Notes: generated by a model not told the origin, from the sequence alone. 64,000 nt of DNA from SKVR01 sp964453995 (GCA_964453995.1 CAYVQC010000002.1:1-64000); one strand, 5' to 3'; counted from the first letter of the stretch, positions 32,705-42,718 are shown. Program-made: numbers and translations.

Positions 32705-35700
32705 ATGAAGTTACCCTATATCCCCATTATATCTCTTTTTATTGTAATCAGTTTCTTTTCTAGCATCAAATCATATCCGGGCAATGTTTTCGATCTGGAT
32801 CAATTCCAGGACAGAAGTATTGAGCCCCCGGCCAATTATTCCACCCCATGGGTAGACTCTGTTTTATACTCTCTTACCCTGGAACAGAAAATTGCCCAGC
32901 TGCTGATGATCGAGGTCAGTTCGAATCAGAACCGGTCATATTACAATCGAATTGAACGCCTGATCAGGAATTACAATATTGGAGGTATTGTGTTTTTTAA
33001 GGGTGGTCCGGCCAGCCAGCTCAATCTTACCAATCACTGGCAACGGGTAGCCCAAACTCCTATGCTGATAGCCATGGATGCCGAATGGGGTCTGTCTATG
33101 AGACTCGATAGCACATTAACTTTTCCCAGGCAAATAACCCTTGGTGCACTCCACGACGACCGCTTACTCTATGAACTGGGATTGGAAATGGGTCGCCAGT
33201 GCAGGCGCATGGGTGTAAATATGAGTTTCTCGCCTGTAATAGATGTAAATTCAAACCCCGATAATCCGGTGATCAATTCACGATCTTTCGGAGAATGCCG
33301 GTATAACGTTACGCGTAAAGGAATGGCCATGATGTTTGGCTTGCAGGATGCCGGAATTATTGCCACTGCCAAACACTTTCCCGGGCATGGAGATACCGAT
33401 GTGGATTCGCATCATGCCCTTCCCCTGATCCAACATCCTTATCCCAAACTCGACTCCATTCATTTGTTTCCTTTCCGGCATCTGATTGATAAAGGGCTAA
33501 TGGGGGTAATGGTAGCGCACCTTAACATACCCTCGCTGGAGCAAGCCGACGAAACCCCATCGAGCCTCTCAAAAAATATTGTTACGGGGTTGCTGCAGGA
33601 AGAAATGGGTTTTAACGGGCTCATCGTTACCGATGCCCTCAATATGAAAGGAGTTACCGGTAAGTACCGCTCCGGTAAGGTTGAATTAATGGCCTTTAAA
33701 GCAGGAAATGATATCCTTCTTATGCCAGAAGATGTGCCACAGGCCATTAATGCCATAAAAAGAGCCATTGAAGATAACCTGATCGACGAAGAGTACCTCA
33801 ATCAAAAGTGCAGGAAGGTTCTTTACTTTAAAGAACAGGCCGGACTGAGCCAACTTCGCACCCTTACACTCAATAACCTTCACAGTGATCTCAATTCTCA
33901 ACGGGCCCAAGACCTCAACAAACGACTTGCTGAAGCCGCTATAACCGTGGTTAAAAATGACAACGATCTACTCCCCTTACAGCGTCTTGATACCCTGCGC
34001 ATCGCAACCCTTTCCATTGGTTCGTCTGTTGATAATCCCTTCCAGGCTATGCTGGCCAACTATGCCCCGGTAAGTATGTTCAGCATGCCAAAAAACCACA
34101 ATTCCCACGAGGCCATGCAAATGATGGCACAACTGGAAAATTACAACCTGGTGGTGGTATCCATTCAAAACAACAGCATGTTCCCGGGAAGAAATTACGG
34201 GATCAACCAGGCTACCATTGGCTTTGTTAATCAGCTCGCAGCAAACAAAAAGGTAATCCTTAATGTGTTTGCCAACCCTTACAGCCTGTCGTCTTTTGGT
34301 GATGAGCTGATGAACAACCAGTCCATTGTGGTTTCATACCAGGATGGGCGTGATTTTGAAGAAGCATCAGCCCAGGTAATTTTTGGGGCCCTTCCTGCCC
34401 GGGGAAGATTGCCCGTTTCGGTTCTCCCCTACTTTTCTATTTATACCGGCATTAATACACCCGGCCGATTGCGCATAAAATACAGTGAATCTGAGCTTAG
34501 CGGGATTAACATTAACATGCTCGCCAGAATTGATTCCATCATTCACAATGCTATTGAACAGCGGGCTTTTCCGGGCTGCCAGGTGGCAGTAGTAAAGGAT
34601 GGAACAATGATCTATAACAGATCCTTTGGCTATCATACCTACGATAGTACATCCATAGTCAGAAATTCAGACATTTACGATCTGGCCTCACTCACAAAGG
34701 TAATTGCCACCACAAGTGCCATTATGCATTTAGTAGACCAGGGTCTTATTGATATAGATAAGCCCATAAGCCATTACCTGCCATCACTGAATGACTCCAA
34801 CAAGCAAAAACTAAAGATAAGGGAAGTGCTGGCCCACCAGGCACGCTTCCGGTCATGGATCCCTTTTTTTTTAAATACCCTGGAGGAAGGCCGCCCCTCT
34901 GAATCGATATACAGTACAGTGCAAACCGCCGACTATCCCACTGCTGTTGCCAATGGCTTGTACATTAATAAAGTATACAGGGATTCCATTTTTGAAACCA
35001 TCAGGAGTTCGGATCTGCTCACCCGGAAAAGATATATATACTCAGACCTGGGATTTATCCTTTTTGCTGAAATGATCGAGCAGGTTACCGGTGAACCTTT
35101 CGATGAATATATTGAAAAGACCTTTTTCAGACCGTTGGGGCTGCAAACCATGGGATTCACCCCCTTACGCCGGTTTAGTGCCGACCGCATTGTACCCACC
35201 GAGCTTGATACGGTTTTTCGCCAGCAGCTCGTCCATGGATTTGTGCATGATCCTACTGCTGCCATGCTGGGAGGCGTATCGGGTCATGCCGGGCTTTTTT
35301 CCAATGCCGGCGATGTGGCTGTTTTTATGCAGATGCTTCTCCAGAAAGGCTCTTATGGTGGAAAAAATTACATCCATCCTTCCACAGTAAAGGAATTTTC
35401 CACCACCCAGTATGCCGGAAATCAGAACCGCCGGGGCCTGGGTTTTGACAAACCTGCCATTAAGCCCGATAACGGTAATCCTGCCTGCGAAAGTGCTTCT
35501 ATGCTGAGCTTCGGGCATAGCGGTTTTACAGGTACCTATGCCTGGGCCGATCCTCAGGAAAACCTGGTTTTCGTTTTTCTTTCCAACAGGGTATTTCCCA
35601 GTTCATCTAACCGGCTGATCACAGAACTGGAAGTACGCTCCAATTTGTTCCAGGTGGTTTATGATGCCATCTACTTCGAAAGGTTTATGTTGAACAATCG

Positions 35701-35710
35701 CCTGCCCTGA
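32705..35710 (+). CDS. GH3 beta-N-acetylglucosaminidase (NagZ-like) fused to a class C beta-lactamase-like serine hydrolase
   Basis: 1001 residues with an N-terminal signal peptide (about 1-23). The GH3 domain (about 45-400) has the NagZ-type motif KHFPGHGDTDVDSHH (223-237, supplying the acid/base Asp-His pair) and the nucleophile segment VTDALNM (Asp310). A GH3 C-terminal alpha/beta domain follows to about 590. Residues about 605-995 are a serine hydrolase of the beta-lactamase/DD-peptidase fold with SLTK (Ser662, Lys665), YSD (Tyr779) and HSG (938-940). The combination should trim peptidoglycan in the periplasm: GH3 removes GlcNAc and the hydrolase acts on peptide or anhydro-muropeptide. 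The fusion recurs in Bacteroidota. No operon partner is present. Confidence 0.93.
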   Translation: MKLPYIPIISLFIVISFFSSIKSYPGNVFDLDQFQDRSIEPPANYSTPWVDSVLYSLTLEQKIAQLLMIEVSSNQNRSYYNRIERLIRNYNIGGIVFFKGGPASQLNLTNHWQRVAQTPMLIAMDAEWGLSMRLDSTLTFPRQITLGALHDDRLLYELGLEMGRQCRRMGVNMSFSPVIDVNSNPDNPVINSRSFGECRYNVTRKGMAMMFGLQDAGIIATAKHFPGHGDTDVDSHHALPLIQHPYPKLDSIHLFPFRHLIDKGLMGVMVAHLNIPSLEQADETPSSLSKNIVTGLLQEEMGFNGLIVTDALNMKGVTGKYRSGKVELMAFKAGNDILLMPEDVPQAINAIKRAIEDNLIDEEYLNQKCRKVLYFKEQAGLSQLRTLTLNNLHSDLNSQRAQDLNKRLAEAAITVVKNDNDLLPLQRLDTLRIATLSIGSSVDNPFQAMLANYAPVSMFSMPKNHNSHEAMQMMAQLENYNLVVVSIQNNSMFPGRNYGINQATIGFVNQLAANKKVILNVFANPYSLSSFGDELMNNQSIVVSYQDGRDFEEASAQVIFGALPARGRLPVSVLPYFSIYTGINTPGRLRIKYSESELSGININMLARIDSIIHNAIEQRAFPGCQVAVVKDGTMIYNRSFGYHTYDSTSIVRNSDIYDLASLTKVIATTSAIMHLVDQGLIDIDKPISHYLPSLNDSNKQKLKIREVLAHQARFRSWIPFFLNTLEEGRPSESIYSTVQTADYPTAVANGLYINKVYRDSIFETIRSSDLLTRKRYIYSDLGFILFAEMIEQVTGEPFDEYIEKTFFRPLGLQTMGFTPLRRFSADRIVPTELDTVFRQQLVHGFVHDPTAAMLGGVSGHAGLFSNAGDVAVFMQMLLQKGSYGGKNYIHPSTVKEFSTTQYAGNQNRRGLGFDKPAIKPDNGNPACESASMLSFGHSGFTGTYAWADPQENLVFVFLSNRVFPSSSNRLITELEVRSNLFQVVYDAIYFERFMLNNRLP

Positions 35711-35724
35711 CAACAATAAAAAAA

Positions 35725-35775
35725 CCGGGCTTGCTGGCACTATCATCCCGATAGGTATTCCAGGCAAACCCGGTT
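35725..35775 (-). terminator. Intrinsic terminator after the M3 peptidase gene
   Basis: Arms 35725-35736 and 35764-35775 pair with one G-T type difference around a loop of about 27 nt. On the minus strand the stem is followed by a run of T. It also lies just after the GH3 fusion stop and may end both convergent genes. Confidence 0.7.
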
Positions 35776-35838
35776 GTGGTTCAGGAAATCCCCTTATCGA
35801 TCCTTCGACGGAAATTCCCTACTTATTCTAATTGTTAT

Positions 35839-37941
35839 TTATTGCAAACCGTTTCTTATCAAAAAGGGCTCAATGCCGGGCTCCTTGCCACGGAAGCGCA
35901 CGTAAGCATCCATTCCTTCGTACAGAGAATTGTTAGCCAGGATATATTCCCTGAAGTCTGCGGCCAACTGGTTATTGAACAAATCACCCGATTCCACAAA
36001 CGCTTGAAAGGCATCTGCATCAAGCACGCCGGCCCAACGGTACACATAATATCCTGCTGCATATCCGCTGCCAAAAATATGGCCAAAATTGGTTGTACGG
36101 TAGCGGGGGATAATCTCATCAATGAGACCAATGCGCTGCATACTGGCTCTTTCAAATTCATTTACATCAGTATCTTCTGTAATATTAGAAGTATGCCAAT
36201 CCATATCAAGAATTGCTGCAGCAAGGTATTCTACATTTTGAAAGCCCTGATTGAAAAGCGAACTTTTCTCCAGTTTGTCGATAAGCTCGTCTGGAATGGG
36301 TTGGCCGGTTTCATAATGTACGGCATAAGTTTTCAGCAATTCGGGTTCTCCTGCCCAGTTTTCTAGGATCTGTGAGGGAAGCTCAACAAAATCCCTGGGT
36401 ACACTACGGCTGGTTCTGCGGTAGCGTCCCTGCGCGAAGAAGTTATGCACGGCATGGCCAAACTCATGGAAATAAGTGGTGGTTTCATCCCAGCTGAGCA
36501 AAGCAGGCTTATCACCGGAAGGACGGGTAAAGTTCATTACCATGGTTACCACAGGAGAAATCCTTTCACCATCTTTCCATGAACCGCTTCTGTATGTTCC
36601 GCACCATGCACCGCTTCGTTTACCAGGTCTTGGATGGGGATCGATAAAGAGAATGGCCAGGTGGCTGCCATCACGATCGAAAACCTCATAGGTTTCAACT
36701 TCCGGATGATAAACCGGAATATTGGTTCTTTTCTCAAAAGTTAAACCCCAAAGCTTGTTGGCAAGCATAAAGTTGCCGTTCTTTACATTTTCGATAGAAA
36801 AATAGGGCTTCACTTCATCATCGTCGAGATCGTATTTTTCTTTGCGAAGTTTCTCGGCATAATACCACCAGTCATGGGCTTCCAGTTGAAAGTTGCCGCC
36901 TTCGCGATTAATGATTGCCTGCATTTCGGCACGCTCATCCTTGGCACGGTTAAGAGCCGGTGCCCACACCCTGTTAAGGAAGTTGTAAACATTTTCTGGT
37001 TTTTCGGCCATCTGAATGGAAGTGAAATAATCGGCATAGTTGTCATATCCCAACAACTCTGACATTTGCTGGCGCAGCATCATCAGTTCCACAAACAACT
37101 CCTTGTTATCGGCTTCATTGTTGTTATCACCTCGATTTACGTAAGCATCGAGCATTTGTTTTCTCAGGTCACGATTTTCGGCAAATTGCAGGAAAGGAAC
37201 CCTGCTGGGGAAAGCAGTAGTAAATACCCACTTGCCTTCCATGCCTGCACGGCTTGCTTCCTCGGCAGCAGCTGATACCACATTGGCAGGTAATCCGGCA
37301 AGATCAGCCTCATCTTCGATCACAAGCTGAAAGCCGTTGTTCTCAGCCAGAAGGTTTTCACCCAGTTGCAATGAAACCATAGACATCCGCTCGCTGATCT
37401 GTTTCAGCTGTTCGCGTTTTTCTTCGGGAAGAGCAGCACCACCTCTTTCAAAGTCCTGGTACATCTTCTCCACCACTTTCATTTGTTCGTTGTCAAGACC
37501 AAGCTCATTGCGCTTGTTGTAAACCTCCTGGATGCGCTTAAACAAACCCTCATTGAGCCTTACCGAATTGTAATGTGCGGTAAGCATTGGAGTAGTTTCT
37601 CTTGCGATCTCCTGCAGGCGGTCATTGGTTTCGGCACTGCGCAACCCACCAAATACTGTGCTGATACGACCCAGCAGCTCTCCTGACTGATCATAAGCAA
37701 CGATGGTATTCTCAAAAGTAGCCTCTTCAGGATTGGATACAATTGCATCAATCTCGGCCTGGTGCTGACGAATGCCCTCTTCATAGGCAGGGATGTAATG
37801 ATCTTCATGAATCTGGTCAAACGGGGGGGTGCCGTAAGGGGTATCCCATTCTGCAAGGAGAGGGTTTTCATTCGCTTTTTTTTCGCCACATGAACTCATA
37901 ATCATGCTTAATGGAAGAATTAATAAAAGGAATTTTTTCAT
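35839..37941 (-). CDS. M3 family peptidyl-dipeptidase (Dcp-like) lipoprotein
   Basis: 700 residues. A lipoprotein signal peptide (MKKFLLLILPLSMIMSSC) precedes an M3 metallopeptidase with the zinc motif HEFGH (His492, Glu493, His496) and downstream ELPSQILENW supplying the third ligand Glu. The size and DDDEVKPYF...FFAQGRYRRTSRSVPRDFVE pattern match peptidyl-dipeptidase Dcp, which removes C-terminal dipeptides. The lipid anchor puts it in the periplasm or on the surface, unlike the cytoplasmic E. coli enzyme. Convergent with the GH3 fusion gene; ends with the shared terminator. Confidence 0.95.
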   Translation of the reverse strand: MKKFLLLILPLSMIMSSCGEKKANENPLLAEWDTPYGTPPFDQIHEDHYIPAYEEGIRQHQAEIDAIVSNPEEATFENTIVAYDQSGELLGRISTVFGGLRSAETNDRLQEIARETTPMLTAHYNSVRLNEGLFKRIQEVYNKRNELGLDNEQMKVVEKMYQDFERGGAALPEEKREQLKQISERMSMVSLQLGENLLAENNGFQLVIEDEADLAGLPANVVSAAAEEASRAGMEGKWVFTTAFPSRVPFLQFAENRDLRKQMLDAYVNRGDNNNEADNKELFVELMMLRQQMSELLGYDNYADYFTSIQMAEKPENVYNFLNRVWAPALNRAKDERAEMQAIINREGGNFQLEAHDWWYYAEKLRKEKYDLDDDEVKPYFSIENVKNGNFMLANKLWGLTFEKRTNIPVYHPEVETYEVFDRDGSHLAILFIDPHPRPGKRSGAWCGTYRSGSWKDGERISPVVTMVMNFTRPSGDKPALLSWDETTTYFHEFGHAVHNFFAQGRYRRTSRSVPRDFVELPSQILENWAGEPELLKTYAVHYETGQPIPDELIDKLEKSSLFNQGFQNVEYLAAAILDMDWHTSNITEDTDVNEFERASMQRIGLIDEIIPRYRTTNFGHIFGSGYAAGYYVYRWAGVLDADAFQAFVESGDLFNNQLAADFREYILANNSLYEGMDAYVRFRGKEPGIEPFLIRNGLQ

Positions 37942-38122
37942 TTTAAAGACTTTTGATTAGATAATTTCGTTTAAAAATGATTTAAGCTTTTGAATTATAA
38001 GGTAATTAGCCCCAAATATAGTAAATTTGTCAGTGAGACTATTATCCAGCCCCAAAGTTTTTAATAAAAGTTTTCAAGGTACAGGCCTGCATTGAAAAGC
38101 ATTAAAATTTAATGATATTTTT

Positions 38123-38153
38123 TTTGCTGAAACAAAAGGTTATTGTATCTTTG
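38123..38153 (+). promoter_or_regulatory. Bacteroidota promoter of rpsO
   Basis: TTTG (38123-38126), a 19-nt spacer and TATCTTTG (38146-38153) match the TTTG-N19-TAnnTTTG consensus exactly. The predicted start of transcription is about 38160, giving a leader of about 50 nt. Confidence 0.85.
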
Positions 38154-38211
38154 CAAGCCTAAAATCAGAAAGAAACTAAAAGTTGTTGACAATAAAATTT
38201 CTATCAATACC

Positions 38212-38481
38212 ATGTACATCAACCAGGAAATAAAAAAAGATATTTTTAAAACACACGGAAAAAGTGAAAATGATACCGGTTCTCCGGAAGGACAAATCGC
38301 TCTTTTTACTCGCCGTATCAGTCACCTTACCAATCATTTGAAAGCAAACAAGAAAGATAAAGGTACTCAACGTGCTTTGATCAATCTGGTTGGAAAAAGA
38401 AGAAGATTGCTGGACTACCTTAAAGATACTGAAATCAGCAGGTACAGGGAAATCATCAAGAAATTGAATTTGAGAAAATAA
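38212..38481 (+). CDS. rpsO: 30S ribosomal protein S15
   Basis: 89 residues from the ATG at 38212, the standard length of S15. The frame is open upstream but the promoter at 38123-38153 lies inside that extension, so the ATG is the real start. Landmarks are GSPEGQIALFTRRISHLTNHL and GKRRRLLDYLKD. S15 binds 16S rRNA at the three-way junction of the central domain. It is followed by its own terminator and then pnp, the conserved rpsO-pnp order. Confidence 0.98.
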   Translation: MYINQEIKKDIFKTHGKSENDTGSPEGQIALFTRRISHLTNHLKANKKDKGTQRALINLVGKRRRLLDYLKDTEISRYREIIKKLNLRK

Positions 38482-38503
38482 AAATCTCAGGAAAATATCG
38501 AAA

Positions 38504-38533
38504 AGGCAATTAAACGATTAATTGCCTTTTTTT
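38504..38533 (+). terminator. Intrinsic terminator after rpsO
   Basis: AGGCAATTAA, loop ACGA, TTAATTGCCT and then a run of T. It lies 22 nt past the rpsO stop. Confidence 0.9.
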
Positions 38534-38622
38534 GTATTAGTAAGGGCAAAATAAATTGTAACTTGCCAAAAAAAACACCTGGAAGTAAAGGTGAACAATG
38601 ACAAATTTTTAAATGACGAATT

Positions 38623-40800
38623 ATGACGAACATGACAAGAGGAATTCAGAAGACAATTGAAATGGGCAATGGCCAGACCATTACCCTAGAAACCGGCAAA
38701 CTTGCCAAACAAGCCGATGGTTCGGTAGTACTGCGCATGGGCAATACCATGCTGCTGGCCACTGTGGTGTCGAAAAAAGAAGCAGTAGAAGGCCAGGATT
38801 TTTTTCCCCTTTCTGTAGATTACCAGGAGAAATATGCAGCAGCAGGACGTTTCCCCGGCGGTTTTTTTAAGAGAGAAGCCAGGCCATCGGAGTATGAGAT
38901 ATTAATCTCACGATTGGTTGACAGGGCATTGAGACCTATGTTCCCCGACAACTACAAAAATGAAACACAGGTACTGATATCACTCATTTCAGCCGACAAG
39001 AATACCTTACCCGATGCACTGGCCGGATTGGCTGCTTCAGCGGCAATCATGGTTTCCGATATACCTTTCAACGGGCCTATCTCCGAAGTACGGGTTGCCC
39101 GCCTCAATGGTCAGTTTGTGGTAAATCCTTCCATCAGCGCCCTTACCGAGGCCGACATGGAAATGATCGTGGCAGGTACCGTAGAAAATATTGTTATGGT
39201 TGAGGGAGAAATGAAAGAGGTTTCTGAGAAGGATATGATCGAAGCTATCAAAGTTGCCCACGAAGCCATTAAAATACAGTGTACTGCTCAAAAAGAACTT
39301 GCCGACCAGGTAGAGAAAGCTAAAGTGAAAAGAGAAGTGGCCCCGGAGGCAGAAGATGCAGAATTAAAAGAAGATATGCGTAAGGAGCTTTACCAGAAGA
39401 TTTATGATACAGCCCGTTCAATTATCTCCAACAAGCACCAGCGCCACGAAACGTTCCAGGAGATACTCAACAGCTACCTGGAAAAATATGATGAAGAAAC
39501 CCTGCCCGACAAGGTTTCCCTGGCCAGGAAGTACTTCCACGATATGGAAAAAGAAGCTGTACGTGAGATGGTACTCAACGAACAGATCCGTTTGGATGGC
39601 CGTAAACCCGATGAGATCAGGGATATCTGGTGTGAGGTGGATTATCTGCCCATGGCTCATGGCTCTGCCATCTTTACCCGCGGCGAAACCCAATCCCTTA
39701 CTACTGCAACCCTGGGAACCAAGCTCGACGAACAGATCCTTGACGGCGCCGTGGTAGAAGGCAAGAGTAAATTCATGCTTCATTACAACTTCCCCCCTTT
39801 CAGCACCGGGGAAGCCAAGTTCCTGCGTGGCACCAGCCGCCGGGAGATAGGCCACGGAAACCTGGCATTGAGGGCACTAAAACCTGTTCTTCCCAACAGC
39901 AACGATAATCCTTACACCATCAGGATAGTATCTGATATCCTCGAATCCAACGGTTCTTCATCTATGGCAACAGTGTGTGCTGGTACCCTGGCACTTATGG
40001 ATGCAGGTGTAAAAATATCAAAACCCGTTTCTGGTATTGCTATGGGACTGATTGCCAACCCCGAAACAGGGAAATATGCCATCCTTTCTGATATCCTTGG
40101 CGATGAAGACCACCTGGGAGACATGGACTTTAAAGTGACCGGCACCAAAGATGGTATTACTGCCTGCCAGATGGACATTAAAATTGAAGGCCTCAGCCAT
40201 GAATTGCTCGAGAATGCCCTTGAGCAGGCCAGAAAAGGCCGCCTGCACATCCTGGATAAAATGACGGAAACCCTTGCACAACCCCGCGAAGAATACAAAG
40301 CTCATGTACCCAGAATTGTGAAAATGACGGTTCCCAAAGAATTTATTGGTGCTATCATTGGCCCTGGCGGAAAAGTGATTCAGGAAATGCAGAAAGAGAG
40401 CGGTTCTACCATCGTGATTGAAGAAGTTGGTGATTATGGTATCATTGATATTGTTTCTGAAAACAAAGAATCAATCGATTATGTGATCAACCGCATCAAA
40501 GGTATTACCGCCATACCCGAAATTGGGGAAATCTACCAGGGCACAGTTAAAAGCGTAGTACCTTTTGGTGTATTTGTAGAAATACTTCCCGGTAAAGAAG
40601 GGCTGCTGCATATTTCCGAAATTGAATGGAAACGCCTGGAAACCATCGAGGAGAGCAATCTTAAAGTAGGTGACCCCATTGAAGTAAAACTCCTGGATGT
40701 AGACAAGAAAACCGGGAAATTCAAACTCTCAAGAAAAGTATTGCTTCCACGGGATAAACCAGTTTCTCAGGACAAAAAACGCAACGACAATCGCCAGTAA
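38623..40800 (+). CDS. pnp: Polyribonucleotide nucleotidyltransferase (PNPase)
   Basis: 725 residues. Two RNase PH domains (about 10-230 and 325-555) surround an all-helical linker; KH (about 565-625: IIGPGGKVIQEM) and S1 (about 633-703: GEIYQGTVKSVVPFGVFVEI) domains follow. The FPGGFFKREARPSE and GTSRREIGHGNLA blocks are intact. It degrades RNA from 3' ends with phosphate. A short leader hairpin (CACCT 38576-38580 with AGGTG 38589-38593) lies upstream; PNPase messages are often autoregulated through leader stems, but whether this one is involved is unknown. Confidence 0.98.
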   Translation: MTNMTRGIQKTIEMGNGQTITLETGKLAKQADGSVVLRMGNTMLLATVVSKKEAVEGQDFFPLSVDYQEKYAAAGRFPGGFFKREARPSEYEILISRLVDRALRPMFPDNYKNETQVLISLISADKNTLPDALAGLAASAAIMVSDIPFNGPISEVRVARLNGQFVVNPSISALTEADMEMIVAGTVENIVMVEGEMKEVSEKDMIEAIKVAHEAIKIQCTAQKELADQVEKAKVKREVAPEAEDAELKEDMRKELYQKIYDTARSIISNKHQRHETFQEILNSYLEKYDEETLPDKVSLARKYFHDMEKEAVREMVLNEQIRLDGRKPDEIRDIWCEVDYLPMAHGSAIFTRGETQSLTTATLGTKLDEQILDGAVVEGKSKFMLHYNFPPFSTGEAKFLRGTSRREIGHGNLALRALKPVLPNSNDNPYTIRIVSDILESNGSSSMATVCAGTLALMDAGVKISKPVSGIAMGLIANPETGKYAILSDILGDEDHLGDMDFKVTGTKDGITACQMDIKIEGLSHELLENALEQARKGRLHILDKMTETLAQPREEYKAHVPRIVKMTVPKEFIGAIIGPGGKVIQEMQKESGSTIVIEEVGDYGIIDIVSENKESIDYVINRIKGITAIPEIGEIYQGTVKSVVPFGVFVEILPGKEGLLHISEIEWKRLETIEESNLKVGDPIEVKLLDVDKKTGKFKLSRKVLLPRDKPVSQDKKRNDNRQ

Positions 40801-40829
40801 AAAGTCTTGCATAGAACCATACATCCCAA

Positions 40830-40864
40830 AACCGCCGGACCATTACTTTCCCGGCGGTTTTTTA
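40830..40864 (+). terminator. Intrinsic terminator after pnp
   Basis: AACCGCCGG (40830-40838) and CCGGCGGTT (40851-40859) form a perfect 9-bp stem followed by T-residues. Confidence 0.92.
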
Positions 40865-40943
40865 TTTCCCGTCCTAATCAAAAGAGAAGGATGTGGAAAA
40901 TCTTACTAATTTTGAGTCTTCAAGCACAATCAATACAAATATT

Positions 40944-41600
40944 ATGACACACCTGGTAGCTCCGAGCCTTCTCTCGGCTGATTTTCTCAACCTTGCCCGC
41001 GACATAGAAATGGTTAACCAAAGTGAGGCTGACTGGTTTCATGTAGATGTTATGGATGGACATTTTGTTCCCAACATTTCCTTTGGCTTCAGCATCATAT
41101 CCCAGATAAAATCCGTAGCCACCAAACCCCTTGATGTGCACCTTATGATCGCTCACCCCGACCAGTATATCCAGGAGTTTAAAAAATCAGGGGCGGATCG
41201 TCTTACGGTTCATTACGAAACCTGCCCCCATCTGCACAAAACCATTCAAACCATTCAGCAGGCAGGTATGAAACCAGGCGTAGTGATCAATCCGCACAAC
41301 CCTGTTGACTTGCTCGCAGATATACTGCCCGATGTAGATCTGGTTTTGATCATGTCAGTAAATCCCGGCTTTGGCGGACAAAAATTTATCCCCTCCACCT
41401 TTGGCCGGATTGAAAGACTCAAAGACCTTATAATACAGAAAAACAGTGAAGCCCTCATTGAAGTGGATGGTGGGGTTGACACCTCTAATGCAGAAGCCCT
41501 GGTAAAGGCAGGTGCTGATGTGATTGTGGCGGGTAGCGCTGTATTTGGCTCCCATGACCCCATGAAAACCATTGCCAAACTAAAAAGTCTTTCTCTCTGA
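40944..41600 (+). CDS. rpe: Ribulose-phosphate 3-epimerase
   Basis: 218 residues from the ATG at 40944; the frame opens 51 nt earlier but that part has no family similarity. A TIM barrel with APSLLSADF, the metal ligands in DWFHVDVMDGHFVPN and DVHLMI, VNPGFGGQKF and EVDGGVD is complete. It interconverts ribulose 5-phosphate and xylulose 5-phosphate in the pentose phosphate pathway. It follows the pnp terminator. Confidence 0.97.
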   Translation: MTHLVAPSLLSADFLNLARDIEMVNQSEADWFHVDVMDGHFVPNISFGFSIISQIKSVATKPLDVHLMIAHPDQYIQEFKKSGADRLTVHYETCPHLHKTIQTIQQAGMKPGVVINPHNPVDLLADILPDVDLVLIMSVNPGFGGQKFIPSTFGRIERLKDLIIQKNSEALIEVDGGVDTSNAEALVKAGADVIVAGSAVFGSHDPMKTIAKLKSLSL

Positions 41601-41691
41601 TTGCTGTTTCATTCAATAAAACGAATCTAATCACGTTTGAAGAAAATATACCTTTACAGGCTTTCTGAATTTTTCATAATCCGGTTTTCTC

Positions 41692-42093
41692 ATGTATCAA
41701 AAGTATCTGCTCCTCCTTGCTCTTATGGTTTCCCTGGGTACCTCCTGCAACAGTGTTTCCGATAAAACGGAATGTGAAAAGCTTATTGACAGAAGGACCA
41801 TGTCCAACATCCTTACTGATGTTTTTTTGCTGGAAGCCAAACTAACCAATCAAGCGCCGGATTCCGGAATTAGGGACTCCGTAGTGAATTATTATGCCGG
41901 TGTTTTTGAAAAACACAACATCACTACAGCCCAATTCGAACAGGCTTATGAATGCTACCTGTTAGATACAGAAAATATGAACTGGATAATGGACGAAGTA
42001 CTTACCGCACTAAGCCTGACGCAGAGTAAGATTGATGAAAAGAAAAAAGAAGAGGAACTAAAGGAATTAGATCAGAACGATATAGTAAGATAA
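41692..42093 (+). CDS. DUF4296 lipoprotein
   Basis: 133 residues. A lipoprotein signal (lipobox TSC, Cys19) is followed by a helical domain with LIDRRTMSNILTDVFLLEAKL and YYAGVFEKHNITTAQFEQAY, the pattern of DUF4296, a family found in Bacteroidota and of unknown function. A charged, probably coiled-coil tail ends the protein. It follows rpe by 91 nt. Confidence 0.85.
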   Translation: MYQKYLLLLALMVSLGTSCNSVSDKTECEKLIDRRTMSNILTDVFLLEAKLTNQAPDSGIRDSVVNYYAGVFEKHNITTAQFEQAYECYLLDTENMNWIMDEVLTALSLTQSKIDEKKKEEELKELDQNDIVR

Positions 42094-42121
42094 AGGATAA
42101 TGCCTCTGGCAATGATCAACT

Positions 42122-42547
42122 TCAGGGTTTGAAAAAACGGGCATCAATGATTTCCTCATCTGCTGAGTCGTTGGTGCGGTAATTCAGGGTAAACTCACCA
42201 TTGCCAAAAAAACCCGATCCTTCAATTTCTATGGTATCATCGCAGATCTTTTGCAAGGGTATGGTAATACTGCTACCGTCGATAATTGCCAGTGCCATTT
42301 CATCCATTCCCTGGTAATTGAAATTTTTTATAAAAACCTGAGCTGTGTTTTCAGGATTACGGATGATCTCCACATCGAAAGGCCCGAAATATCCTCCAAT
42401 ATCGCCGGTTTCCTCACATTTCCAGTTTCCAAGAAACTTTTCCACCGGATCGCCAAAGGGGTCATCATAATTATCTTCCTCGCAGGAAGTAAATAAAGAA
42501 AGAGAAAGAAGTAAAAGCGGGAAAAGAAAGATTGTAATTCGTTTCAT
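42122..42547 (-). CDS. Small hypothetical lipoprotein
   Basis: 141 residues. A lipoprotein signal peptide ends at Cys22, followed by EEDNYDD, an acidic stretch suited to surface export. The rest (FLGNWKCEETGDIGG, a beta-rich pattern) looks like a small lipocalin-like or calycin fold, as in many Bacteroidota DUF lipoproteins, but I do not recognise the family. Convergent with the DUF4296 gene. Confidence 0.7.
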   Translation of the reverse strand: MKRITIFLFPLLLLSLSLFTSCEEDNYDDPFGDPVEKFLGNWKCEETGDIGGYFGPFDVEIIRNPENTAQVFIKNFNYQGMDEMALAIIDGSSITIPLQKICDDTIEIEGSGFFGNGEFTLNYRTNDSADEEIIDARFFKP

Positions 42548-42656
42548 GGCATGTGCAGTTTGGGAGTGGAAACCAATTTTTTGTTTTACAACAGATTTGT
42601 AGAAGAACTAAAAGGATCGTGTTTAAGCAGCCAGGGTAAAACTGGTATTAAATGTA

Positions 42657-42694
42657 AAAAAAAGCGGTAAAAAAAACCGAATTTTTTTACCGCT
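42657..42694 (-). terminator. Intrinsic terminator after the urocanate hydratase gene
   Basis: AGCGGTAAAAAAA and its complement form the stem around a short loop. On the minus strand it is followed by eight T. It lies about 25 nt past the stop. Confidence 0.85.
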
Positions 42695-42718
42695 CTGAAA
42701 TACAATTTTCAGGCCAGT

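Noticed and set aside
36810..37046. Small frames inside the M3 peptidase gene
   Set aside because: All are alternative frames of a long, well-conserved coding sequence.
38143..38211. N-terminal extension of S15
   Set aside because: The perfect promoter lies in this stretch and the standard 89-residue S15 begins at 38212.
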